Shown here: piece by piece, positions 43,666 through 53,987 of the stretch
Position numbering within the stretch: the stretch's first letter is position 1
How the letters are laid out: every line of letters begins with the position of its first letter
DNA from: Rhabditophanes sp. KR3021
Lineage: Eukaryota > Nematoda > Chromadorea > Rhabditida > Alloionematidae
Assembly: GCA_963281155.1 (NCBI GenBank)
Contig: CAUJLY010000003.1
Coordinates: 5,332,001-5,396,000, forward strand
DNA length: 64,000 bases
Reading direction: 5' to 3'
Notes under the pieces: model-generated
What the model saw: only the letters and a program-made list of their open reading frames with translations
Database searches by the model: none
What the model was told of the DNA's origin: nothing
Program-made: the position numbers and the translations under genes

Positions 43666-44823
43666 TACAAGGCATATGCATGTGTGTTGTTAAGAGATTA
43701 TCATGTACCTTTTTAATTAGCAGGAAATGATTCTTATACAAAATATCGTTTAATGGTTATTTGAGTAAACCTGGAAAGTAACAATTTATAAGTTGAGTCA
43801 AAATATATTATTAATAGATACGTCAAATTGTTAATATACATTAAATTACGAGGGTATGACAATTTGAAGAAGTTGGTGTTTTTAAAAGTTTGCACAAGTA
43901 TATAAAATGATGTAAAAGATAAGAAATCGTTAAAACAAACAAATGTATCTATCAAAATACTTAATGTCAAACAAACTTTTTGTAAAAATAAATGGTGTTG
44001 TTGTGAAGGAAATCTCTTAATTCACCTCCATTATATTGTTATATTTATTTAAAAAAAGAAAAGAGGTTGTTTTGGGAGCAAATAAAACACTCAAAACTAT
44101 GTTTGGTCTTTTGTTTCAAATTATAAGAGTATATCCTTGAACAGAATAGAGATATGTTTTAGTAGTAATATATAAATTGTCAATTGATTTATATTGGTAG
44201 TAGTGTATATAGTTTAAATAAAAGTTAAGTCAAATTAAACAATCGAACGCCTTTTTGTTTTTGGGTTGGGGAGGATGTTTCGTCATTGAGGCCTTTGTTG
44301 CGCGAGACAGAGGCTAACATCTAATACTTAACCTAGTAGTAGCAATGCCGATCCGCCATAAACTTGACACAGTTGCCAATGAAAGGTTTTGGGGATAGTG
44401 AAATGACAAAAGTGACAACAGCCAACTTAGTTTAAGTAAAAGGACGACAGCTGTCTCCAGTCTGGACATAATCTAACTTATAATATACGGCTTAAACTAA
44501 TAATAAATATGCCCAAATTTAGAAGTCTTTCTTACAAATATTAATATTTTCCCAAGATCCAAATATTTAGTATATCCATTTGGGAACGAAATTCCAAAAT
44601 GAGGAGGCTTGATTTACGATAAATCGGATGGCAGTTAATAATTACATTTATCAAAGGGCCATTACGTGAACACTTTGAAGGTGGTATTTTACTGATTAAG
44701 TGGATAGACCGCCTCTGTGTAGAAGACACTTCCTTCCAAAGGTTATCTTAAAAGGAAAATGATGTGAAGCAAGTCGCGGATCGTTTAAATTTGAATTATT
44801 TTTGTTTTTATTCCCTTGCTAAG
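43666..44823. other. intergenic between divergent chimaerin and RPA43-like gene
   Basis: About 1.1 kb. A less AT-rich block lies at about 44250-44400 (GTTGGGGAGGATGTTTCGTC), possibly promoter sequence. No coding or RNA gene supported. Confidence 0.4.
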
Positions 44824-45520
44824 ATGGGTGTTTCAGTTGACAAAAGGAAAGATGGCCTTGTGAGTATTAAGAAAATGAGTGTTGGAGAATTTAAGGAGTT
44901 TCGTAATTTAGACAAAAATTGCGGATTGGTTATTAGAAAGTATGAAAAGCATCTAACCTTCAAATGGAATTGCACCTCGGATCTGGAGAGATTTGCTGAG
45001 AAATACAGAACTTCGTTGACAGGCAAATGGGTTGGTGGGTTGAATGGCATCATCTTAGGAACAATCAAAACGGAAGTCAAATCAAAAAGCATCATCGTAG
45101 AGGATCAAAATGTGTTCCATTGTGATTTCATCTTTTACTATATTGTTTTTTCGTATGTTTAGTTAATTTTTGTCTAGTAATCAAATATTTAGGCCCAAAG
45201 TCAACAAATGCTATGATTGTGTTATTACAAAGGTTGACAAGAAGTACGTTTTAGGAAAGTTATTCAATATTATCCCTTGCATGATTAAAAATACTGCAAA
45301 TCAAACCATTACAGAAGACTCAATGGTTCGGCTGACTTATGTTAGATCTGAATTCAAAGGTCGCTTATCTATGATTGTTGGAAACTTTAAAGAAGTCCTA
45401 ATGTTAGCTAAAGTGAAAAAAGAAAATAATGTAACAACATTCGAAAGTGACGATGAAGATGAAAAGTTAGCTGACGAGATTAAAACCGTAGAAATTATTG
45501 ACATTGATTTGAATGAATGA
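44824..45520 (+). CDS. RPA43-like RNA polymerase I subunit (probable)
   Basis: Would be the nucleolar Pol I stalk subunit equivalent to Rpb7. Exons 44824-45152 and 45193-45520, intron 40 bases, 218 residues. The N-terminal half ends in a tip-domain-like region (DLERFAEKYRTSLTGKWVGG, GIILGTIKTEVKSKSIIVED, VFHCDFIFYYIVF). An OB-fold-like half follows: PKVNKCYDCVITKVDKKYVL, GKLFNIIPCMIKN, then MVRLTYVRSEFKGRLSMIVG, with an acidic C-terminus ESDDEDEKLADE. The order (tip domain, then an S1-like OB fold with a C-V-x-G-K-x-F-N-x-x-I pattern, then an acidic tail) fits RPA43, but sequence identity is low. ATG 44824 was chosen over an upstream GTG; it is immediately preceded by AAG. The next gene starts 91 bases downstream. 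Confidence 0.5.
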
Positions 45521-45611
45521 GACTTGTTAAATTTGAATTTTATTGTTGTTAATTTTACCCAGTTATTTTCTTTTATAATAAAGCTCTTTTTTAAATTCGT
45601 CAATTTGTGTG

Positions 45612-46051
45612 ATGCGTGGAACTTATGATGACGACATGAATGGAGTAAGTTCGTTTTAAATAAATTATAATATGATTTAGCTTTTGCATGCCGTTCAAAA
45701 AGCTACTCGTGTTCTGAGAAATATCAAGAACGAAGATAGTTTCCCGCACAAACCCAAACGCAACCTGAACAATTGTTACATTCACGGAGACCACAAAATC
45801 GACAAATCCTTCAGCACAAATCATCCACTATCTCGTAGGAAGAAAGAAGTCCTCTACGTATCTTCTATCTTCCCTTCCGCACCTTACAAATACACCCAAA
45901 GGTTGACACAGGAAATGAAAGATGAGGTCCAAAATGGCTATGTAAGTCTTCCTATTTTACACATTAATACTTTTTTAAGCTCATGAACAAAATCGTCATG
46001 AACGAGGTGGATTACATAAATAAAATTGGACAGAATGTACAGAAAAGTTAA
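45612..46051 (+). CDS. small basic protein, unknown
   Basis: Exons 45612-45644, 45681-45941 and 45980-46051; introns of 36 and 38 bases; 121 residues. Segments LLHAVQKATRVLRNIKNEDS, KPKRNLNNCYIHGDHKIDKS, HPLSRRKKEVLYVSSIFP and RLTQEMKDEVQNGY. The protein is basic and soluble by eye, with no motif I recognise. Only 91 bases separate it from the end of the RPA43-like gene, and the only AATAAA between them is close to its start, so the two may form an operon processed by trans-splicing. Confidence 0.6.
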
Positions 46052-46676
46052 TCATAAAAACTAAAACATAACTAACATCCATCCTTCACCAATAAACAAC
46101 AGAAGAAATGTAACAGGCAATGCTAATTAATTGGTTGTTTAAATACGTTCGTGTTTACATTTGTGTAAGGAAACAATTAAATTGATTCAATGAATCAGTA
46201 ACGTATGAATTTTTATCTTATCATGTATTGCGTTAAATGCCTCCAAGATGATTCATCTGTATTATTTGATAAATAAAAGTTTTTTCCGAGATTTTTGTTA
46301 TTGTCGAAATCACGTGTTTTTAGAGTTGCTAATGGGCTCGTTTAAGTATTTAATGAGGGTTTAGTTGGGTTTAATTTTAGTTGTTTATTTTTAGTTGCCT
46401 AATCTAACCTGCTACTTGCCTCTGTTTGTTCGTTGGAAAGGAATGTCTTGTTGTATATGAAAACTCATTGCAAGACTAGGTGGTGAAGGACAGTTTTCCA
46501 ATGTTTCATATAAATTAAAAGTCATAGCATAGATTATCAATAATGTTTATGTATGTTTTTGACATAACTGACAATAATAGAGTTTTCATTTTTAACAAAT
46601 GCTGAATATTACTTTTATTGCTTTATTTTTTTCCTTCTTTCTATTTATTTTTGTTTGTTATTTTAGCTGTTGAGTA
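46052..46676. other. intergenic
   Basis: AT-rich. A long T-rich tract ends at the acceptor TTATTTTAG (46665-46666), 10 bases before the NDUFB10 start. No gene. Confidence 0.4.
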
Positions 46677-47474
46677 ATGACTGAAACTGATAGTGGCTTG
46701 ACGCCTGTGCTTCGTCGACGCCTTCAAGACAGAAATGAATGGGCTGCCTACTGGAAGATTAGAAAAATCGAAGCCGATGGTTCTATCGTTCCTTCAATTC
46801 GGTACTATGTTCATCGCTTCGTCGATTTTCCTGCCACCTTCTTCAGAGAAAAGGTCGTTGAACCTCTTCATGACAAATACAAGAAGCCTTATTATCACCG
46901 TAACCTCGGACGTGTTCCTTACATTGATGAGTGTGGAGTCAACGACATGGCATGTTTTTTTGAAGCAAATGAACAATTCCGTTTAGACAAACTAGTTGAT
47001 GGATATATTCTAAATATCTTGAAAGGTCGTGTCGACCGTTGCATTAGTTTTAACGAGCAAAACCTTAATCCATGCGGACCAGTCATTGAAGATATGGAGG
47101 AAGCCGAGTTGAATTTCTTCATCAAGTATGGTGAACTTGGATCTGAGGCAGATGTCAGAGACGTATACATGAAACAGAAGCATCGTCTCATCTGGGAAAG
47201 AAGACACCCAGAAATCATGGCCGAAAGAGACAGACAGTACCTTGAACACAAAGAAAACCTGAAGAATGGCCAATTCGACTACAGTTTCTGGAAGAAGGGA
47301 ATGTTCTTCCAAGATAAAAAGAATTACGAGGCACCCTATGAGTTCCATCTCTCCAAATCTACATTGGAGGGAGACAAGCCATTGTCAAAGGATTGGCAAT
47401 ACTACAAGAAGGTCCAAGAAGATCCTGAATTCGACAAGGAACAAGGAAAGCAATCAACTTTCAAGCTTCTCTAG
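46677..47474 (+). CDS. mitochondrial complex I subunit NDUFB10
   Basis: Accessory subunit of NADH:ubiquinone oxidoreductase, intermembrane-space side of the inner membrane. Single exon, 265 residues. The diagnostic region is YYVHRFVDFPATFFREKVVE, then YKKPYYHRNLGRVPYIDECG, VNDMACFFEANEQFRLDKLV and DGYILNILKGRVDRCI, matching the RVP..EC...D..C.FEA.MQ.R.D..VD..IV.I pattern of NDUFB10 with its cysteine pairs. The C-terminal part (KQKHRLIWERRHPEIMAERD, SFWKKGMFFQDKKNYEAPYE) is longer than in mammals (about 170 residues). An in-frame stop overlaps the acceptor region upstream, so ATG 46677 is secure. Codon use is that of a highly expressed gene. Confidence 0.9.
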   Translation: MTETDSGLTPVLRRRLQDRNEWAAYWKIRKIEADGSIVPSIRYYVHRFVDFPATFFREKVVEPLHDKYKKPYYHRNLGRVPYIDECGVNDMACFFEANEQFRLDKLVDGYILNILKGRVDRCISFNEQNLNPCGPVIEDMEEAELNFFIKYGELGSEADVRDVYMKQKHRLIWERRHPEIMAERDRQYLEHKENLKNGQFDYSFWKKGMFFQDKKNYEAPYEFHLSKSTLEGDKPLSKDWQYYKKVQEDPEFDKEQGKQSTFKLL

Positions 47475-47684
47475 ACTTTTACAACACAATAATTATTAGG
47501 AAAAGATGGGTTGGGACAGTTTAAAATTAGTTGTTCGCCGGAAGAGTTTTTATAAAAATAACCATTTTCTAGTAAAATAATAATGCAGTTTCTTTAGCTT
47601 CATTGGTTTACATGGCCATGTACATATTTCTTCTGATTTTATGCTTCTTATTACGTGCTTAATTCATAACGTTTAGATTGGGTC

Positions 47685-49600
47685 ATGATTGTGAAAGAGT
47701 ACCGCGTAGTGCTGCCTATGTCAGTTGAAGAATATCAAGTCGGACAGCTGTGGTCTGTTGCCGAAGCATCGAAAGCAGAAACAGGAGGTGGTGAAGGCGT
47801 TGAAGTGTTAAAGAATGAACCTTTTTGCGATAAACCTCTACTAGAGGGGAAATTTGACAGAGGCTAGTTTGTTACTTAATTTTAAATAATACTCGCTTAT
47901 TTAGGATACTACACGAGCAAGATCTACCATTTGCAGTCCAAAGTACCAACTTTAATTAGAAAAATTGCTCCCAAAGGAAGCTTAGCAATCCACGAAGAAG
48001 CTTGGAATGCCTATCCCTATTGCCGTACAATTCTAACCAATCCCGACTATATGAAGGATAAATTTTATGTGAAGGTCGAGACAATTCACTTACCCGACAA
48101 TGGAACTACCGAAAATGCTCATGGCCTAACCACCGAAGAACTAGCCAAACGCGAAGTGGTAATGATCAACATTGCCAATGACAAGGAATTTTTGAATGCT
48201 GCAGATATCCAGGAAAATACAAGACCATCCACTTTTCAATCTCAAAAAACTGGGCGCGGACCACTAATAGGAAATTGGAAGGAAGAAGTTAAGCCTGTTA
48301 TGTGTGCATATAAGTTGGTAACTGTGTACTTCAAGTGGTTTGGCTTCCAAAGCATGGTCGAGAATTTTTCACATACTGTAAGTCTCCATCTGAATCAAAA
48401 ATTAAAAATATAGTCACAGAAGTAGTTTAGTTGAAAAAATTAAATTATAAAACAGAATACACATGTAGATTAATTCAAAACTTCTTTGGTACGAAAAAGA
48501 TAGTACAAAAGATGGTACAAAAAATAGCTTATTCAAATATTTTAAGTTTGAAGATGACTTCGAACAAGAGGTCGACGATATTTCACGCGTTTTGGAAATT
48601 CCAAAGGTAGACTTCTGGGTGAGTAGTTTCATAGTCACGATTGACAGCTGACCACTTAAAGTTTTCAGTAAAGAGATATTCCAAAGTCTTTGCAATTTTC
48701 TTGGATGGGACTGGAAGTTTGCAAACAAGAATGTTCTCAGGAGCTACCTGGTGCATTTTCCAATCTTTACGGTCAAAAAGATTGTGTCTTTGTTACTGCT
48801 CTTTTTTTGAAAATGAGTATCTAGGAAAATATACATGTAGCAAGTTTAGGGGTCTCGCATCCAGGATAAGTTATGACAATAATTTCTTAGCTCAAAATTA
48901 CTATTACACTTTTTCTCACCATCTCTTAACTCCTTACATTCTCTACTTTGAATGGTGAGAAGCCTATTGCGTTTCGAATTTCATGTAATTTGGAAGTGAA
49001 TTCAGATTTAAAGGTTGGATTGGTAGTAAGGCATGGCGATATCTAAAATCAAAGCTAGGAAGATGTATTGGTATCAACAGTCTTTAATTTCTCTTAAAGC
49101 TTGAAATAAGGTTACCATATCTGTGTGATAAATACTGAATTCGCCAAATAATGCCAGTAACGCTTGAAAATAAGTTTTAGATCTTGCTTTGTCAACTGAA
49201 CAACATATAGCCAAATTAACATAGAGAAAGTGCGTTAGTGATATCCTTTTCTCTTTGACAAAGTCACAATTACCGAATCTCGTGTTGAATAAACCTTTTC
49301 AAGAAATGGTGTATACTAAAACATTAATTAAATGAGGACAAACAACTAAATATGAACTTATCGGTCAAACTTGTTTTAAATTTTGTCTGCCATAATTAAT
49401 TTACAAGTTGTCATATATTAATTTGATCTTTTCAGCAATATCCTCGACTATTTTCAAAGTTCCATCGTGAAGTTTTCTGCTGGATCGACAACTGGATTGA
49501 ATTGACAATGGTTGACATTCGTCGCATCGAAGAAGAAGCCAGAAAGGAACTAGAAGAAGCTAGAAAGACTGGAAAGGTTCGTGGCATGACTTCAAATTAA
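47685..49600 (+). CDS. phosphatidylinositol transfer protein, class I
   Basis: Cytosolic lipid carrier exchanging PI and PC between membranes. Exons 47685-47862, 47905-48377 and 49436-49600; 271 residues, the normal size. Seen: [115 protein letters not shown] and the C-terminal lid region [20 protein letters not shown] ending VRGMTSN. Intron 1 (42 bases) needs a GC donor (GAG/GCTAGT), because every GT in the vicinity leaves an in-frame stop. Intron 2 is 1058 bases and contains coding-like sequence (separate entry). The last exon is far downstream but is required for the family C-terminus. Confidence 0.93.
48469..49085 (+). other. coding-like fragments inside PITP intron 2 (cassette exon or decayed gene)
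   Basis: 48469-48618 is exactly 50 open codons bounded by an AG acceptor (ACATGTAG) and a GTGAGT donor: [20 protein letters not shown], then [20 protein letters not shown]. Both edges are phase 0, like the PITP exons on either side, so it could be spliced in. Further coding-like pieces follow: 48669-48808 ([20 protein letters not shown]), 48809-48957 ([20 protein letters not shown]) and about 48995-49085 ([20 protein letters not shown]). The second and third change frame at a run of seven T. No family recognised. Confidence 0.4.
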
Positions 49601-49835
49601 AAAGAACAATTGAGATATATACTACTTTGGATATTATATAATTTAATATGGTCCTGTTGCACCATTACTATAAAATATAATATAATATGTTTGTTTTCTG
49701 ACTGGAAATAACGGCAATTTTTGTAATAATAAAGTGACTATATGCGTTTTTGTTCTTTATTAATTGGTGAATCTTTGACAAAATTACTAAAAAGAATAAA
49801 TTTCTTTGAATATTATAGTTAATATAATAATTCTT

Positions 49836-50198
49836 AAATTCCGTAAATCCGTAAATATGTCAGTAACAAATTTTTTGCAAAGTTTTCAAATGACTCCCCT
49901 GCCGAGCAGAAAAGAGATATCAAAATTTTTTTGATGATTTAGGTATAAAAATGCTGTGGCTTTCAAACTGCATTAACATATATAAAATCAAGAGGTTTGC
50001 TTGCTAGGATGAGTAATAAGGGAAGACCGCAAGTGGTAAAAAATATTTCCTTTGTACTATGTTTATAAGTGTCAGAATAGGTTTACATTAATCAACGCTC
50101 TTATGTAGGAAGTTAAAATCTCATTTGGTTAGGGATAGACCGCTTGCAAGGCAATGATAAAGGAAAGAAGTCTTGAAAAGATGTATTCCGAATCTGGT
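49836..50198. repeat. dispersed repeat, copy 2 (internally deleted)
   Basis: Colinear with 8475-8978. It lacks the block equivalent to about 8602-8749. The conserved core runs from AAGAGGTTTGCTTGCTAGGA-like sequence at 49989 to ATTCCGAATCTGGT at 50198, with about 10-12 percent substitutions by eye. Same orientation as copy 1. Confidence 0.75.
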
Positions 50199-50815
50199 TA
50201 TTTGTAATATTTATATATTTGGACAATTCAATCTATGTTTTGTAACTTTTTATGTATTTAATAAATATGATTTAAATGAAATATAAGTTTTTTATTTAAA
50301 AAAACAGTTGTCCAGTTTAAAGTCCAATAGTGAGTCATAGTTTTATGTAAGAAATGTATTACATTGAATCAACTTATCCAAATTTATTAAATAAAAACGA
50401 TAACACTTTGACAAAAAACCGACTTGTCTAATCATAAAATTACTAAATAATCGCTATTTCATGTAATAAATAGTACCCTCGCTAACACTATTAGTACGTA
50501 GTTGAGCATAAAATTCATGTGAACTGCTATACTTGTTCATCTTGTGACATGCCTAAAATATGATATCATAAAGAGGATATGTAATGTTGATAAAGTACAT
50601 TTTGACTAGTCAAATAAAAATACACATGATACGAATTTCATGTTTCATTTAACTTCTAACTGAATAATCTATTTGCATACAACGTTGACACACACTTTTC
50701 ATCGATTTTCTCTTATATTTAATGATCAACTTGAACAGTTACTTTATCATTTTTGTGTACTCGTGATATAGATGGTACATATTTTATTTTACTATATCTG
50801 AATTTATGTTTTGAC
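50199..50815. other. intergenic upstream of the nuclear receptor
   Basis: AT-rich, no feature seen other than the likely receptor promoter. Confidence 0.4.
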
Positions 50816-52272
50816 ATGGTTAAACGTAAAAATGGAGGTATTCTTAACAAACAAAGTGAAGATGAATGTTTGTGTTGTGGAGTTAAGGGAAGGAGTGTTG
50901 GAGTTCGTTTACAAGGTTTGTTTGTTTGAGATTTACCATCTTAATTGAGTTTATTCTAGTAAATTCATGCCGCGCATGTGTCTCGTTCTTTAGAAAATCA
51001 AGTAATTTAGGCCTCCAATTTAGATGTAGGAGAGGTGATTATAAGTGTATACTTAAATCAGGTAGATATTTTTTTATTACTTCTTTAGTCTTTTTAAGGA
51101 ACAAAGATGTGTAATTTTTGTCGCTTTGAAAGATGTACTAGAGCAGGTATGACTTTAAAGACTAAAATAGGAGAACGTAAAGCAAATTCAAGCAAAGAGG
51201 ATGTTATTATTCCAATGTCTGCTGCATTAAATACATGTGACAATAAATTTGACCATAATCATGCAACAGATATAGAAAATATTTGTGGCATTCAATATCC
51301 TTCATCTTCTTCAGAATCCTCTAGCAATATGAGTTTGTCTGATGATCAAATTCTATTAAAAGAAACCCAATTATTTTTAAAACACAAAAGTATATTAGAA
51401 GATGTTGAAACGATATTATCAGGTTCCTTGATAGCACGAAATAACATCTTCGACCCAATTTATAATCCAACTTGTTTGCAGAGAATGGCAATTTGCTTAC
51501 AACAATATTTTTCTAAATGGGGAATGAAGTCAAGGGAAGAAATGAAAATCAATAAACCTATTTCTTATATGGATTTCATTGAATTTAGAATGCAAACATT
51601 TAGAATGCAAGCTGAAATGTTGATGTCATTGCCAGAATTTAGGGGACTATGTCGTAGTGAAAGAACTCTGCTATACAGAATATTTTGGCCAAGATTTGAT
51701 GCATTTATTGTAAGTAAATTTGTAGTATTGATTAATAAATGTCTTAGAATATTGAATTAGCATTACAAACATTTGGATATGATGATGAAAATTGCATGTT
51801 TGTAGTTAAAAATGATGAAGCTCTTGAAATAGGTCCCGACAATAAATATCCAGATGAACTTTTTACAGATGACCCTTTTGACAGACGTAAAATTATGAGA
51901 TCCGGATTCGAATTATTCATGACTGAGTTATATAAGCCGATCAAAAAATTAAAACTAGATCAAGTTGAATTAAGCTATTTGGTTACACAGATTTTATGGT
52001 CTCATAAAAGTAGAGATCATTTATCTGAGAATACCTTATACATGAGAGAAAAAATATTAAAATCGGCATCCTCTGAATTACAAAATCATTACATTTATCA
52101 AAAACAAATAGACAATTATTCGTGGAGATTAGTGGAAATAACAAAAATCCTAGCGATAGTAACAAAATCTGTGGCGATGCTGATTGATAATTTTTTGATG
52201 GCAAAAATATTAAACCAATGCGGCCCCCATAAATGGTGTCCAAATGGTACTGTTCTTTGTCCTTTGGCCTAA
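50816..52272 (+). CDS. nuclear hormone receptor, nematode supplementary type
   Basis: Ligand-regulated transcription factor family. Exons 50816-50915, 50960-51061, 51099-51709 and 51748-52272; introns of 44, 37 and 38 bases; 445 residues. DNA-binding domain (about residues 16-70): CLCCGVKGRSVGVRLQVNSC with P-box CRACVSFFRKS, second finger FRCRRGDYKCIL, then MCNFCRFERCTRAGM. The CRAC..FF P-box is that of the expanded HNF4-derived nematode receptors, not the CEGCKGFF of conserved ones. A Ser-rich hinge precedes a helical ligand-binding domain (LLKETQLFLKHKSILEDVET; MAICLQQYFSKWGMKSREEM; LPEFRGLCRSERTLLYR, corresponding to helix 3-5; QVELSYLVTQILWSH). The C-terminus ends PHKWCPNGTVLCPLA. Target genes and ligand are unknown. 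Confidence 0.92.
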
Positions 52273-52600
52273 AAGTTCATGTATAAATTATGATAATCAT
52301 TCAAATTATTTTTCACAAAAATATAGCCCCTCTTTATTATTCATATGTGTACCATCATTTATATTATATATATTTCTATTTCTATTTCTATGTAATAAAC
52401 ATGTTATCTTTCTCTTGTCTCTACATCTTCTGTTGTCTGTTGTCAATCTGCTAGGTCCACTTTCTGGATCCGAAACAGTAATAAAGGATTTGATTTTAAT
52501 TAACATTTCCCAGCAATTGTAATAATAATAATTTTATGTGTGAGTAAATAGAATATCCTTATTTTATGAAACTCAAAATGATAATAATAAATAATGTTAT
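52273..52600. other. intergenic between convergent genes
   Basis: AT-rich 3' flanks of the receptor and the lectin. Nothing seen. Confidence 0.4.
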
Positions 52601-53637
52601 TTAATCGTGTCCTAAACGAGATCTAACAGCGTCAGAAAGTCTAGATCTGCGATTTTCAGATGAGTATTCAGTCTGAACAATTGTTTCAACTATACGTTCT
52701 CCGAGACGGGAGCGAACTGAATTATTAATTTCACAAATGGCATTGAATTTCATGTTATCACAATCATAATAATAAGCGTATCCGGAAGTAGGTGGCAAAT
52801 AATTCATATATCCCACGCATAGAACATTACTTGTCGAAGCAAACCCATTTCCCATGGAAGGAATTCCAGTTTTGGTTAGCCATGGGATTAATTCATTGTC
52901 TTGATGAGTAACGGGCCACTGATTCACCCATTTTAGAGTAGGGGCTAATTCAGATCCACTTCTTGTTGCTCTAGCTCCAATCCAGAAATGAGTGCCCGTA
53001 GGAGCAAACACCTTTATATTATCCTACAAATTAATTTCATTATTGTTTATAGAAGACAACAATCGAATCGTTAAAAAGTTACTGCACTCTCAAATTGTTA
53101 AAGGTGATGACGTATACATCTCAATATGTATATTTCATATGCCTTATTCGTTATATATGTAGTTATATTAGCACAATAAATCAGTTATCTTGTTGTCTTC
53201 CTTTGCCCACGTGTCTCTATCCTACTCGCCTATCAACCTCATGGGCTACCTTATGGTGGTCCGGGAACGCAAATATTTATGTAGATATTATGGCACTTCA
53301 AAAACTGTCTTATATTTATAACTTAATCAAAACATAATTCAGTTACTTTTCCAGAATTAAACATTATATTTTAAGCAATTAATTGAAAAGAGTGATAATT
53401 ATGGATTTTGTATTAATTTCAACTTACGAATATTTCTTTGGAAAGTGTCATAACGAGGTGTGAGTTCTTAGTAGCACAGGCATGTTCCGCACCATCAAAA
53501 CTTAATTTGTCTCTTAATACCAAAAAGCAGGAGTCTCCGTACTTGACCCAGCCATCTTGGCAACAAGAATTGGAGCCATATGATTCGACTTTACAGAGTA
53601 AGCCGAAAAGAAGAACGCTTTCAATTAAATATTTAAT
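52601..53637 (-). CDS. secreted C-type lectin domain protein (start not identified)
   Basis: Exons (minus) 53637-53428 and 53023-52601, intron 404 bases, phase 0, 211 codons. The upstream exon begins at an acceptor (TGTTTTAG) and reads IKYLIESVLLFGLLCKVESY, a probable signal peptide, but has no ATG. The start codon must lie in an unseen upstream exon, or the annotation is incomplete. CTLD features: CCQDGWVKYGDSCFLVLRDK, LSFDGAEHACATKNSHLV, THFWIGARA, LKWVNQWPV, NVLCVGYMN and YYYDCDNMKFNAICEI, giving the four canonical cysteines. The EPN/QPD and WND calcium/sugar motifs are absent, so carbohydrate binding is uncertain. The C-terminal tail is Arg/Ser-rich, with a repeated SRLG motif (VRSRLGE, VRSRLGHD). 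Nematode lectins of this type are often immune-related (family knowledge). Confidence 0.75.
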
Positions 53638-53697
53638 CTAAAACATTTTAGTCTATATTAAAATTGGATATACAGAATGAAAGGCTTATAAATCTTA

Positions 53698-53987
53698 ATG
53701 TACAAAAGTCACATCTCTATTTTATTTATTTCAGTCTACATATTTATAATTATTTTCTGCTGTCATGAAGACTTTATGTTCTTTTTTAAATGGCCTTCGA
53801 AAAATAGTATTAAAGTATGTGCTCAATTGCAAAACAATTTTGTGTGTAATGCATTTAAATCATTAGATAAAGGAGCGGAAGTTTCGGGTGTTATAGACGG
53901 TCTGACGGCACATAAACAGGTAATAAAACTTACCATAATGCTTGATTTGTTTAGGAGTTGTCAACAGCTGTATATATAGGGTTGTAG
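53698..53987 (+). CDS. small secreted protein candidate
   Basis: Exons 53698-53919 and 53955-53987 with a 35-base gt-ag intron give 84 residues. Without splicing the frame would run to 53979. The N-terminus (SILFISVYIFIIIFCC) is a strong signal peptide. The mature part has two cysteines (KVCAQLQNNFVCNAFKSLDK) and continues GAEVSGVIDGLTAHKQ. It is head-to-head with the lectin, 60 bases apart. Family unknown; the possibility of a chance ORF remains. Confidence 0.4.

Noticed and set aside
44541..44729. 62-codon minus ORF upstream of the RPA43-like gene
   Set aside because: No coding bias, motif or splice context.
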